DNA of 64,000 nucleotides from Limnohabitans sp. Jir72. Lineage in GTDB: Bacteria; Pseudomonadota; Gammaproteobacteria; Burkholderiales; Burkholderiaceae_C. The notes beneath the pieces were generated by a model. The model was not told where the DNA came from and did not search any database. It worked only from the letters and a program-made list of their open reading frames with translations. This document shows, one piece after another, positions 1 through 7,586 of the stretch (its first letter is position 1; each line of letters opens with the position of its first letter). A program made the position numbers and the translations under genes. The DNA lies in contig NZ_NESC01000007.1 of assembly GCF_003063575.1 (NCBI RefSeq), positions 186,001-250,000 on the forward strand, written 5' to 3'.

Positions 1-149
1 GCGGCTTCGATCTGTTTGCCGGTAGAGGCAAACGGACCGGTCATGGGCAAGATCAGGCCGATCTTGAATTTGTCTTGCGCCATGGCCGTGGAAGCGGTCA
101 TGGCCAAAGTGGCGCAAGCGATGGCGCTTAAAAATTGACGTTTTTGCAT
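1..149 (-). CDS. ABC transporter periplasmic substrate-binding protein, N-terminal part (cut by window edge)
   Basis: Only the first 49 codons lie in the window; the gene continues off the left edge. The ATG at 149 follows a good ribosome site (AGGAG) 9 bases upstream. The protein starts with basic residues (MQKRQF), a hydrophobic stretch and an Ala-Met-Ala signal cleavage site, and then KFKIGLILPMTGPFASTG, the first strand and loop of the type I periplasmic binding fold (Peripla_BP_6, LivK-like). Such receptors feed branched-chain amino acid or aromatic acid ABC importers. It lies just downstream of, and on the same strand as, a GntR regulator, which may control it. The ligand cannot be told. 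Confidence 0.85.
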   Translation of the reverse strand, partial: MQKRQFLSAIACATLAMTASTAMAQDKFKIGLILPMTGPFASTGKQIEA

Positions 150-175
150 GCTCTATCTCCTCGTTAAAAATCGGT

Positions 176-943
176 TCAGGAAGGTCGGATCAGTTGCACA
201 CCGGGCGTGCCAGATGCCGCCGGGTCGCGCAAGGCGACCTGCATGTTTTGCCGCGCAATGCGCGAGTGCTCACGCATGAGGGCCTCGGCCCGGCCGGCTT
301 CGCGCCGCTCGATGGCGTCCAGCACTTGGCGGTGCTGGTGCTGGGCCACCACCAGGGTGTCGCGTGCGTGGGCGTCGTTGATGTGCACCCCCACAAAGCC
401 CGAGGCCGATGCAAAGGGCAAGCTCGATGCGCGTTCAATCTCGCGGGCCAGCACAGCGCTGTCGGCCATCTCGGACAACTGCTTGTGAAACTGGCCATTG
501 AGCTCCACATAGGCCGAGAAAGTTTCATCGTCCAGCGAAGCGGCTTGCAACACCGCGTCGATCTGGTCCAAGCAGGCACGCGCTTGGCTGATCAAAGCAG
601 AACGCACACCGCGCTCTGCGGCCAGGCGTGCGGCCAGGCCTTCGAGCGTGCCGCGCAACTCGATCGCATCGGCCACCTCGCGCTCAGAAAACGTGCGCAC
701 CGCATAACCGCCACCGGGCAAGGGCTCCAGCAAGCCTTCTTGACTGAGGTGCATCAGTGCCGCGCGAATGGGCGTGCGCGACATGCCCAAGCGATCCACC
801 AAAGCCAGCTCCGCAATGCGTGCGCCCGAGGGCAAATCACCGGCCAAGATCCACTCACGCAGGCGCTGCTGCGCCTTGACGGCTTGGGAGCCGCCTTCTT
901 CGGCCAAGTCAGAATCCACTGCGCGAACGGGTGATGTGCTCAT
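176..943 (-). CDS. GntR family transcriptional regulator (FCD / VanR-like)
   Basis: A 255-residue regulator. Residues about 22-90 form the GntR winged helix-turn-helix (recognition part GMSRTPIRAAL). Residues about 95-235 are the all-helical FCD effector domain, with the Asn/His positions NGQFH, HQHRQVL and REHSR that bind a metal in this family. I place the start at 943 (MSTSPVRAV) because the longer open frame would translate the REP-like hairpin upstream. The receptor gene at the left edge follows after 26 bases on the same strand, so an acid-uptake or degradation operon is likely under its control. Effector unknown. Confidence 0.85.
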   Translation of the reverse strand: MSTSPVRAVDSDLAEEGGSQAVKAQQRLREWILAGDLPSGARIAELALVDRLGMSRTPIRAALMHLSQEGLLEPLPGGGYAVRTFSEREVADAIELRGTLEGLAARLAAERGVRSALISQARACLDQIDAVLQAASLDDETFSAYVELNGQFHKQLSEMADSAVLAREIERASSLPFASASGFVGVHINDAHARDTLVVAQHQHRQVLDAIERREAGRAEALMREHSRIARQNMQVALRDPAASGTPGVQLIRPS

Positions 944-982
944 GAAAGTGTGTGTTGTTGATCCGGCCCGGCAGGCGCCTTC

Positions 983-1058
983 GTAGGTCGGCGGCTTCAG
1001 CCCCGACATGCAGTCTGCGCCGAAGCCAACCATGTCGGGGCTGAAGCCGCCGACCTAC
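983..1058. repeat. REP-like hairpin: perfect 28-bp inverted repeat
   Basis: The 28 bases 983-1010 (beginning GTAGGTCGGCGGCTTCAG) are the exact reverse complement of 1031-1058, with a 20-base loop. Each arm is itself an imperfect palindrome (GTCGG ... CCGAC), the layout of paired REP elements (BIME). It lies between the GntR gene and the chromate-transporter operon. It could act as a strong hairpin for transcripts from either side, but there is no T-tract. Confidence 0.85.
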
Positions 1059-1257
1059 GGGGTGAGGGTGCAGAAACGTCAGCGTGCCGTACCGTGAGTT
1101 CGACGCATTAAACCACCAAGACCACCGTCGATGTATACAGAAAACCCTTGAAACCCCATTTTTTGCTCAAGTTTTAAGCAGAAATTTCATTCAATGTATC
1201 CAACGAGACAAGCCAAGCCCCACAGCGACAATCAAGGCATCGGAGGAAACACACCCC
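1059..1257. other. Intergenic region upstream of the chromate-transporter operon
   Basis: About 200 bases between the REP-like hairpin and the ATG at 1258. It holds an 8-bp palindrome TGTATACA at 1132-1139, the kind of core GntR proteins bind, about 190 bases upstream of the GntR start. A clear ribosome site GGAGGA at 1242-1247 serves the gene at 1258. No other gene seen. Confidence 0.4.
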
Positions 1258-1623
1258 ATGGATTTGCAATTTCTTGAATTTGACTGCAGCGAAGACAGCG
1301 AAGGCGTGGTCTGTTGGGACGCGCTGGCCCAACCCGCCGCACGCCACACCCCCGCCCTGCTGCACGAAGTGACGCAGCTGCTGGCCTGGGCACACCGCTT
1401 TGGCCCGCAAGAGCCCGGCCCGCTGGAAGACGGCGCCGATTGGGACTTTGACCTGCACATCCGTGGTGGCGATGCCCCGATATCCGCCCACTGGAACAGC
1501 TCAAACCAAACGTTGGCTCTATCGCCATCACCATCGCCCAGAGAAGAAATCACCCTGAGCCTGAGCATCAGCGGCACCCCCGCATTTGCCCTCGCACTGA
1601 GAGACCACTGGAACGCCCCATGA
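1258..1623 (+). CDS. Conserved hypothetical protein coupled to the chromate transporter
   Basis: A 121-residue acidic soluble protein with no signal peptide or membrane segment. The start is set by GGAGGA at 1242-1247, 10 bases before the ATG. Its stop overlaps the start of the transporter gene (ATGA at 1620-1623), so the two are translationally coupled. It has a Trp/Asp-rich middle ([11 protein letters not shown]) and no motif I can assign. I recall similar short proteins beside chrA in related bacteria, but function is unknown. Confidence 0.75.
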   Translation: MDLQFLEFDCSEDSEGVVCWDALAQPAARHTPALLHEVTQLLAWAHRFGPQEPGPLEDGADWDFDLHIRGGDAPISAHWNSSNQTLALSPSPSPREEITLSLSISGTPAFALALRDHWNAP

Positions 1624-2948
1624 ACACCACCCCCGACACCCCCGAGCGCCCTGCCCCCGTCAGCTTTGCGCAGGCCCTGAAGTTCTGGTTCTGGCTGGGC
1701 TGCGTCAGCTTTGGCGGCCCGGCGGGCCAAATCGCCCTGATGCACGAAGAACTGGTGGTGCGCCGCCGCTGGATTTCGGAAAAGCGCTACCTGCACGCGC
1801 TGCACTACTGCATGCTGCTGCCCGGCCCCGAAGCGCAACAACTGGCCACCTACACCGGCTGGCTCATGCACGGCACACGAGGCGGCATGGCGGCAGGTGC
1901 CCTGTTTGTGCTGCCATCGCTGGTGCTGTTGATCGCGCTGAGCTGGGCCTACACCGTGTGGGGCCAACACCCCTGGGGGCAGGCCTTGCTGTGGGGCCTC
2001 AAGCCCGCCGTGACGGCGCTGGTGTTGCAAGCCGTGCACCGCATGGCCAAGCGCACGCTCAAGGCCCCGTGGTTGTGGGCACTGGCAGCGGCATCGCTGC
2101 TGGGCACGCTGTGGGGCTTGTCCTTCCCGTGGATCATTTTGGGCGCGGCTTTGTTGGGGTATGGCATGGCACGCCATCGGCCTGTGGCTGCGGCGTCGCA
2201 CGGTGCGGCCAACGCGGCACCCCACGTGCCCGCCTGGCTGGACGACGACACCGCACAACCGGCGCACACCCATTACAGCCATGCTCGCCTGGTGCGCGCC
2301 CTGTTGCTGGGCGTGGGTCTGTGGGCAGTCAGCCTTGGCGGCATCGCGCTGCTGCTGGGCACGGCCCACACGCTCACGCAAATGGGCGGCTTTTTCACGC
2401 AAGCGGCATTGCTCACCTTTGGCGGCGCGTATGCCGTGCTGCCCTTTGTGACGCAAGCGGCCGTCATGCAATACGGCTGGCTCAGTGCCACACAAATGAT
2501 GGACGGCCTGGCGCTTGGCGAAAGCACGCCCGGGCCGCTGATCATCGTGGTGGCATTTGTGGGCTTCATCGGCGGACACAGCCAGGCGCTCTTGGGTAAC
2601 CCGTTGCTGGGCGGCATCGCGGCGGCCTGCGTGGTGACCTGGTTCACCTTCTTGCCCTCGTTCGTGTTCATCCTGGCGGGCGGCCCGCTGGTGGAAGCCA
2701 CGCGCCACATGCCCTCGTTGGCCGGGCCCCTGCAAGGCATCACGGCAGCGGTGATCGGCGTGGTGCTGCACCTGGCAGGCACCTTCGCATGGCACACGGT
2801 CTGGCCCACAGGGCAATGGACCCAAGCTGACTGGCCCGCACTGGCGCTCACGGCACTGGCAGCATGGCTGCTGATTGCGCGGCAGTGGCCGGTGATGCGG
2901 GTGCTGGCCATCTGTGTGCTGGTGGGGATGGGCGTGCAGTGGGTGTGA
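1620..2948 (+). CDS. chrA: CHR-family chromate transporter (two-domain form)
   Basis: A 442-residue polytopic membrane protein. Two CHR domains are visible: the first begins near residue 20 with [18 protein letters not shown], the second near residue 255 with [13 protein letters not shown] followed by [17 protein letters not shown]. These Gly/Pro-rich motifs are diagnostic for the family. Long-form CHR proteins export chromate, probably in exchange or symport, and confer resistance; some family members carry sulfate-like anions instead. The linker near residues 185-220 is hydrophilic. It overlaps the preceding small gene by 4 bases. No chrB regulator is nearby, so chromate as the natural substrate is inferred from family only. 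Confidence 0.88.
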   Translation: MNTTPDTPERPAPVSFAQALKFWFWLGCVSFGGPAGQIALMHEELVVRRRWISEKRYLHALHYCMLLPGPEAQQLATYTGWLMHGTRGGMAAGALFVLPSLVLLIALSWAYTVWGQHPWGQALLWGLKPAVTALVLQAVHRMAKRTLKAPWLWALAAASLLGTLWGLSFPWIILGAALLGYGMARHRPVAAASHGAANAAPHVPAWLDDDTAQPAHTHYSHARLVRALLLGVGLWAVSLGGIALLLGTAHTLTQMGGFFTQAALLTFGGAYAVLPFVTQAAVMQYGWLSATQMMDGLALGESTPGPLIIVVAFVGFIGGHSQALLGNPLLGGIAAACVVTWFTFLPSFVFILAGGPLVEATRHMPSLAGPLQGITAAVIGVVLHLAGTFAWHTVWPTGQWTQADWPALALTALAAWLLIARQWPVMRVLAICVLVGMGVQWV

Positions 2949-3072
2949 AGCTGTATTCGTTCAGCGATTAGCTGAGTTGCGTGTCAGCTTCAGGCAGGGA
3001 GCCGCCGTTGTCTGCAGCACACGACAGTGACTGCTTCCGCCATCATCTCTGTCTGACTGCAGCGGAGATGCC

Positions 3073-3091
3073 GTATACAATTGCTATATAC
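3073..3091. promoter_or_regulatory. Candidate promoter/operator of vapBC
   Basis: The stretch GTATACAATTGCTATATAC is an AT-rich imperfect palindrome centred on CAATTG, 20 bases upstream of the vapB ATG. It also contains -10-like words (TATACA, TATATA). VapB-type antitoxins autoregulate by binding such palindromes. Assignment is by position and symmetry only. Confidence 0.4.
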
Positions 3092-3110
3092 ATTTTCTTG
3101 GGAGGTCATC

Positions 3111-3344
3111 ATGTCCATTGGCACTGTTTTCGTCAATAACCGTACCCAGGCCGTTCGTCTGCCTTTGGACGTGCGTCTACCCGAGGGTGTCCAAAAGGTA
3201 GAGATACGCGTCAAAGGTCACGAGCGCGTCATCTCCCCTCTGGGCCAAACTTGGGACAGCTTCTTTCTGGAGGGTCCCACAGTGAGCGACGACTTCCTGC
3301 CCGAGCGCGCTACACAGCACCAACCGGAGCGGGAGGCGCTGTGA
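3111..3344 (+). CDS. vapB: VapB-type antitoxin (AbrB/SpoVT fold)
   Basis: A 77-residue protein. The ATG at 3111 has GGGAGG 7 bases upstream. The N-terminus MSIGTVFVNNRTQAVRLP is the swapped-hairpin AbrB-like DNA-binding motif of VapB/MvaT antitoxins (NRTQAVRLP is the diagnostic run). The C-terminal half is acidic and would wrap the toxin. The stop overlaps the toxin start by one base (TGATG), the usual order antitoxin-toxin. The pair is likely autoregulated through the palindrome just upstream. Confidence 0.9.
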   Translation: MSIGTVFVNNRTQAVRLPLDVRLPEGVQKVEIRVKGHERVISPLGQTWDSFFLEGPTVSDDFLPERATQHQPEREAL

Positions 3345-3754
3345 TGCTGCGTTACTTGCTGGACACCAACATCGTCATCTACGTGTTGAAGCGGCGACCT
3401 GTCGAGGTGCTTTCCACTTTCAACGCCAACGCCAGCCGCATGGCCATTTCCTCCATTACCCTCGCCGAACTCCTGCACGGTGCGGAGAAAAGCAGCCGCG
3501 TGAGCGAGAACCTGGCCGCTATCGAAGACTTTTGCAGTCGCTTGGTAGTGTTGCCCTATGGCCCCAAGGCCGCGCAGCATTACGGTGCCATTCGCGCCGC
3601 CTTGGAAAAACTCGGCCAGCCTATCGGTGTGAACGACATGCACATTGCAGCTCACGCTCGAAGCGAAGGCCTGGTTCTGGTGACGAACAACATGGGGGAG
3701 TTCGCACGGGTACCTGCGCTGGAAGCAGAGAACTGGGTTCAAACAGCGCAGTAA
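3344..3754 (+). CDS. vapC: VapC-type PIN-domain ribonuclease toxin
   Basis: A 136-residue PIN domain covering the whole chain. It begins MLRYLLDTNIVIYVLK with the first acidic residue (Asp of LLDTN); the others are the Glu of LAELLHG near 44, and the NDMHIAAHA and LVTNNMGEF segments near 98-118. These are the metal-binding acidic positions of VapC RNases, which cleave tRNA or rRNA. Length and order match a complete type II pair. In the LVTNN segment the usual acidic residue (TNDxxF) is replaced by Asn-Met, but family members vary there. Start set by the 1-base overlap with vapB. Confidence 0.92.
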   Translation: MLRYLLDTNIVIYVLKRRPVEVLSTFNANASRMAISSITLAELLHGAEKSSRVSENLAAIEDFCSRLVVLPYGPKAAQHYGAIRAALEKLGQPIGVNDMHIAAHARSEGLVLVTNNMGEFARVPALEAENWVQTAQ

Positions 3755-4055
3755 TTGATGAGTTGTCGTGCATCAGTCGCACCAAAGCGCGTCGGCTGCC
3801 AGCCCAAGTTTGCCGCTCTGGTTGCGGAGTGCCATCAGCTGACCTTTGCAGTGATTGCCACGCCGACGGCTCTAGGCTGGTAGCGGACATCCCGAGGCTG
3901 AGACTGATGTTCTGCGCCTGTCATAACCGGTCATTCGCTATACAGTGCATCCAGTGACCGGTCTACAGCCCACAGCAGTCACAGCTCAAAGGGCCGCTTG
4001 AAATGACCCCTGAAAATGACGGCTTGTGGCCACGTATCCACCCAAATTTCGAGGG
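3755..4055. other. Intergenic region between vapC and the AbiE-type toxin
   Basis: About 300 bases with no gene I can support. It contains two copies of ACCGGTC in direct orientation (near 3928 and 3955) separated by GCTATACAGTGC, in a GACC/GGTC-rich style that recurs at 6.4-6.6 kb and 7.3-7.5 kb. The two flanking genes converge here, but I see no convincing terminator. Confidence 0.4.
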
Positions 4056-5000
4056 TCACATCGAATCCAGATGCGCCTTGATCCTGGCAAGCAGTTGGTC
4101 AAACTCCGGCTGACCCCGGTAATAAAGTGCAGATGACTTCCGGTATTCCCGTGCGAAGAGGTCTCGCTGCACAGGATCACTCAGGGTGAATGCAGGATTT
4201 TTGGCAATGACCAACTCATCACCGGACCGGAAGCGCTGAACCTTGCGTTCCTGGTATGCGGCAGTCTGCATGAACGCTTGCACCTCCTGAAGCTCAAGAA
4301 GGCAGTACACGTCGTAATAGTGCCGAAGAAAATTGGCGGGGAAGGCCTTGGCCTCGGCCAGCCTCCGGTACTTGGTCGAGATGGTTTGGAGTTTTTCAAC
4401 GAAGGTGTGCGTGGGCGCATAACAAGGGACATCCACAGCGCGGTTGTCCAAGACTTGAACACCTCGATCCCGGGCAAACTCCAAAGCCCACGAAGAAATG
4501 GTCACAGCGCGATTGGGCGCCGTGTCATCAAACCCCAGCTCCAGCAAGATGCCATCTTTCACGCCAGATAAGCTGGTCTTCCGCGGGGAATAGTTCAGGC
4601 GAATGCCTGCGCTGCGCATCTTGTCATCATCAAAGAAGGTGTCCCGCTCAACGCTGACGACGCCAGGAATACGAATGCGTTTGGCCAGCTCGTCGTAAAA
4701 GGCCAGCCGCGATGCGATGTGTGCCGGTTTGTCCTGGTTGCGGCCGGTTTTCACGCTCAAGTCATCCGGGGGCTTGATGCGGATGTCAATGTCTTCCGAA
4801 AATCGATGAATCACCCCAAAGCCTTTGGACAAGGATGTGCCGCCTTTGAGCTCGAACACAAAGCCCTGAGCCTGAAGGCCCCACAGGCCATGCATGATCC
4901 AGTAGTCTTTTTCGACCAGCATGGGATCAAGCCCCCGGTCGTTGGCCACAACCGCAAGCAATTGGTCGAAGTCGCGCCGGTCATGGAGAAAATCAAGCAC
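4056..5000 (-). CDS. abiEii: AbiEii/AbiGii-type nucleotidyltransferase toxin
   Basis: A 314-residue protein from a GTG at 5000 that overlaps the end of the upstream antitoxin gene by 8 bases. The nucleotidyltransferase core near residues 48-75 reads LKGGTSLSKGFGVIHR then FSEDIDI, giving the GG(T/S)S motif and the DxD catalytic pair. AbiEii proteins are GTP-preferring nucleotidyltransferases that halt growth, as type IV toxin-antitoxin and phage-abortive systems. A longer open frame upstream exists but would run entirely inside the antitoxin gene, so I chose the GTG. Length fits the family. Confidence 0.88.
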   Translation of the reverse strand: MLDFLHDRRDFDQLLAVVANDRGLDPMLVEKDYWIMHGLWGLQAQGFVFELKGGTSLSKGFGVIHRFSEDIDIRIKPPDDLSVKTGRNQDKPAHIASRLAFYDELAKRIRIPGVVSVERDTFFDDDKMRSAGIRLNYSPRKTSLSGVKDGILLELGFDDTAPNRAVTISSWALEFARDRGVQVLDNRAVDVPCYAPTHTFVEKLQTISTKYRRLAEAKAFPANFLRHYYDVYCLLELQEVQAFMQTAAYQERKVQRFRSGDELVIAKNPAFTLSDPVQRDLFAREYRKSSALYYRGQPEFDQLLARIKAHLDSM

Positions 5001-5604
5001 CCATCCACTCCCGAAAGCGTTTACGTGTGGCCATGTTGCCGTAGCTTTCGACCGCTTCTTGCAAGCGCTTGTGATCAAAGGAGGACAACTTGCTGCGTGC
5101 CTGGCTGAGCACCACATCGCGCTCTTCGGCCAGTTCGTCCAGGTTATTGAGCAAATCCACGTAGAGGAACTCCCGGCTCAGCTTTTTGGGAAAGCGTGGC
5201 TTCACCCGGAAGTCGAACTGTCGATTGCCCAGTTGGAAGACGCCATGGCGCTTGTGGTTGTAAACCAGCGTGCGGTTGTAGAGCTGGGTAGTGCCCAGGC
5301 CAACCGCGTTGTAAGCCGAGGGCGAGAACACCAGGAACTCCTTGTCGCGCAGAAAGCCTTTCACCACCTCATCGTCGGTAGGCGGGAGTGGACCAAAGCT
5401 GGATTTTTTGGGTGCGTGGTAGAGCCCTTGGGCCAGTTTTTGAAGCTTGCCCATGGCCACCAGTTCGCGCAGATGCCGATCAATGGCATTGCTCAGAAAA
5501 GTCAAATCCTCGCGCCGGTAGACGTGGCCCGCGCGCAAGCCTGCCGCCAGGTGCGCAGTGGCGCCCTTCAAAGACGGGGTGTGTAGTGAGGCAGCGGCGG
5601 TCAT
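4993..5604 (-). CDS. abiEi: AbiEi-type antitoxin / transcriptional regulator
   Basis: A 203-residue protein preceding the AbiEii toxin, overlapping it by 8 bases. The N-terminal 75 residues hold a winged-helix-like region (LSNAIDRHLRELVAMGKLQ, then GLYH with a wing), typical of AbiEi antitoxins that bind their own promoter. The C-terminal part ends in a basic helix (GNMATRKRFREWM). In type IV systems the antitoxin does not bind the toxin directly but also represses the operon. The short AT-rich stretch at 5605-5640 is where its promoter would be. Confidence 0.85.
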   Translation of the reverse strand: MTAAASLHTPSLKGATAHLAAGLRAGHVYRREDLTFLSNAIDRHLRELVAMGKLQKLAQGLYHAPKKSSFGPLPPTDDEVVKGFLRDKEFLVFSPSAYNAVGLGTTQLYNRTLVYNHKRHGVFQLGNRQFDFRVKPRFPKKLSREFLYVDLLNNLDELAEERDVVLSQARSKLSSFDHKRLQEAVESYGNMATRKRFREWMGA

Positions 5605-5712
5605 GAATGTTTATTCATTGAAGTTTCATGCATTTTACTGATTTTCCGCAACATGCACACGGGAACGCCTCATGGCTGCCGCCATGCCTCCGAGGGACAC
5701 CCCTTTGACAGC

Positions 5713-6335
5713 TCAGATCTCTGTTTGCTCGGAAATCTCCAAGGCATCATCTACCTCTATGCCAAGGTATCTCACCGTAGATTCCAGCTTGGCGTGCCCG
5801 AGCAACAACTGCACAGCTCGGAGGTTCTTGGTCCGTCGATAGATCAGCGTCGCCTTGGTCCTTCTCATCGAATGGGTCCCATACTCGGAACGATCTAGAC
5901 CCAACTCATCTACCCAGTGGCCGAGAATCCGGGCGTACTGCCGGGTACCCAAGTGAGGCGAATCGTGTAGCCGACTGGGAAAAAGAAAGTCATCTGACTT
6001 CAAGGCCGCTTGTTTGATCCAGGCCTGCAACGCCTCCCTTGTGACTGCGGCGATCTCGAATTGAACTGGGTGTTTGGTCTTGTGCTGCATGACGATGGCG
6101 CGTGTGGCCACCTGGTCACCATGGGATACATCACGTACCTTGAGTGCAAGCAAGTCACATCCTCGCAGCTTGCTGTCAATGCCAAGGTTGAAGAGCGCAA
6201 GCTCCGGGTCCGACCTTCTATCTGAAAGCGTACGCGTAGGGCCCAGATGTCTTTCACCTTGAAGGGGGCCTTCTGGCCTACGATTTTTCCCTTGTTCCAC
6301 GGCTCATGATGAGCAGAAGTACCTGAGGTTTCCAT
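5713..6335 (-). pseudogene. Short tyrosine recombinase (integrase), broken by a frameshift
   Basis: Two overlapping frames together encode a single ~205-residue tyrosine recombinase. The first starts at 6335 (PWNKGKIVGQKAPFK) and runs to about 6205; the second continues ALFNLGIDSKLRGCDLL to the stop at 5713. The junction reads GGTCGGACCCGGAGC on the minus strand; one extra G would restore GRTRELALFN. All catalytic positions remain: Arg of SKLRGCD, His-x-x-Arg of HSMRR, His of GHAKLEST, Tyr of VRYLG. A single-base deletion, or a sequencing error, has separated the N-terminus. It sits beside the AbiE pair, suggesting how that module arrived. Confidence 0.85.
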
Positions 6336-6606
6336 GATGGTCTCCCATCTACAGTTGAGGGAGCACAGAGCATGAGCCGATCAGGCGGCACCACATTGCG
6401 TTGCGTCAAATCAGAGCGAATACTGTATCGATACGAGTGACTGCAAATGGGTGCGGCAGCCAACTAACGCCTTCGGCCATTAGCGGAAATTCATGTCGAT
6501 TAGCCAACCACTCCGTTTGGCCGCTGTTTGCAGTCGTTTGACTGGTTGGCCTTTGGGCACCCTCGTTCGGTGAAAATGCTTGTAAATTGAAATTACGGAG
6601 ACCTAT
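6336..6606. other. Intergenic region upstream of the HhH gene
   Basis: About 270 bases without a gene. It has a perfect 10-bp palindrome GTATCGATAC at 6424-6433, about 90 bases upstream of the integrase start, and a small hairpin TAACGCC-TTC-GGCCATTA near 6466-6483. The segment 6478-6560 is rich in GGCC/GTTTG words like the other two accessory spacers. I could not make a consensus attC site from it. Confidence 0.35.
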
Positions 6607-6885
6607 ATGCTCACGAATTTGACCGCTTTACCGAACATCGGAAAAGCGATCGCTTCCGATCTGATGGCCATTGGAATCGATTCGTCTGACGATTTGAAAG
6701 GGAAGGACCCTCAAAAGGTTTTCAATGATTTGAAGACCGTGATGGGGCATAGACATGACCCCTGTGTCTACTACACGCTGTTGTCCGTGAAGCACTTCAT
6801 CGACACCGGGGAATCTCTGCCATGGTGGAAGTTCACGGCAAAGGGCAAGGCGGATTTGGCGTCGAGCGCCAGGAGGACATCATGA
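6607..6885 (+). CDS. Helix-hairpin-helix protein, Cdd1 / pathogenicity-locus type
   Basis: A 92-residue protein. Residues 1-40 (LTNLTALPNIGKAIASDLMAIG) form a helix-hairpin-helix DNA-binding motif, and the rest (KVFNDLKTVMGHRHDPCVYYTLL then a HFIDTGE helix and WWKFT) matches the small Cdd1 family called pathogenicity locus. Function is not known beyond likely nucleic-acid binding. ATG at 6607 follows a weak purine-rich site. Its stop overlaps the next ATG (ATGA 6882-6885), so it is coupled with the VOC protein. Base composition is lower in GC than core neighbours. Confidence 0.75.
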   Translation: MLTNLTALPNIGKAIASDLMAIGIDSSDDLKGKDPQKVFNDLKTVMGHRHDPCVYYTLLSVKHFIDTGESLPWWKFTAKGKADLASSARRTS

Positions 6886-7271
6886 AGTTTGGCTACACCA
6901 TTGTTTATGTTCCCGACGTACTAGCGTCGGTGGAATTTTTTGAAAAAGCGTTTGGTTTGAAGAGGCGGTTCGTCCACGAATCGGGCTATGGCGAAATGGA
7001 CACCGGTACAACCGCGCTGGCTTTCGCTACTCATGACCTGGGTGCTTCTAATCTGCCTGCTGGTTATGTCAAGGCCAGTAAATCCAACGAGCCGCTGGGC
7101 ATTGAGATTGCGCTTGTCACGGACGATGTCGCAGTAGCACACGCAAAGGCAATAGCTGAGGGGGCCGCCTCAATAAAGGAGCCAGTCGTGAAGCCCTGGG
7201 GTCAGACCGTTTCATACGTCCGATGTCCAGATGGGACGCTCGTCGAAATTTGTTCTCCGGTAGCAAACTGA
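6882..7271 (+). CDS. VOC superfamily (glyoxalase / bleomycin-resistance fold) protein
   Basis: A 129-residue protein with one VOC module pair. It starts MKFGYTIVYVPDVLAS and holds VEFFEKAFGLKRRF near 20, an acidic ligand position in ALAFATHD, and the C-terminal YVRCPDGTLVEICSP, where the Glu is a usual metal ligand. The ribosome site AGGAGG (6871-6876) lies inside the upstream gene, and the ATG overlaps its stop. VOC proteins of this size include metallo-lyases, dioxygenases and drug-binding resistance proteins and are frequent cargo in mobile cassettes. Substrate unknown. Confidence 0.85.
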   Translation: MKFGYTIVYVPDVLASVEFFEKAFGLKRRFVHESGYGEMDTGTTALAFATHDLGASNLPAGYVKASKSNEPLGIEIALVTDDVAVAHAKAIAEGAASIKEPVVKPWGQTVSYVRCPDGTLVEICSPVAN

Positions 7272-7586
7272 AAGTAAGCCCGTTAGTTCAACATCAGACA
7301 GCCGCTATCGTGGGCATCCTGGCGGCTACTTAGCAGTTACGTATGACCGCAATGGGTCGTTAGTACCCGGTCGCACCCATATAAAGCGGACCGTCATCAC
7401 CTTGAAGCGATCCAGAGCTTTGCAAGTGTCAGCTGGTCACCTAAAAGCGGTCAGTGGACCTAACATTGACGACTGAATTTGAGTGACTGCTTCTGGCAAA
7501 AGCTAACAAGTGACTGCGGGAAACGACCGGCAGCTACCGCTGCTTAGCAGCCTGTGAACAACAAGCGAACAAGAACCCAGCACGAC
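7272..7586. other. Intergenic region, no gene seen
   Basis: About 315 bases between the VOC gene and the convergent Bug receptor gene. It contains GACC/GGTC-rich words (ATGACCGCAATGGGTCGTTAG near 7344, and AAGCGGTCAGTGGACC near 7444) and a 12-base exact match to 3026-3037 (AGTGACTGCTTC at 7482-7493). No ribosome site, open frame or clear terminator found. Confidence 0.4.

Noticed and set aside
1191-2825. A long open frame opposite the chromate transporter
   Set aside because: His/Gln-rich composition with no motifs; the plus strand is a well-defined two-domain membrane transporter.
6450-6500. An integron attC-like site near the HhH/VOC pair
   Set aside because: The hairpin TAACGCC-TTC-GGCCATTA is too short, and I could not find paired RYYYAAC and GTTRRRY core sites around the cassette. 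No IntI-type integrase is in the window.
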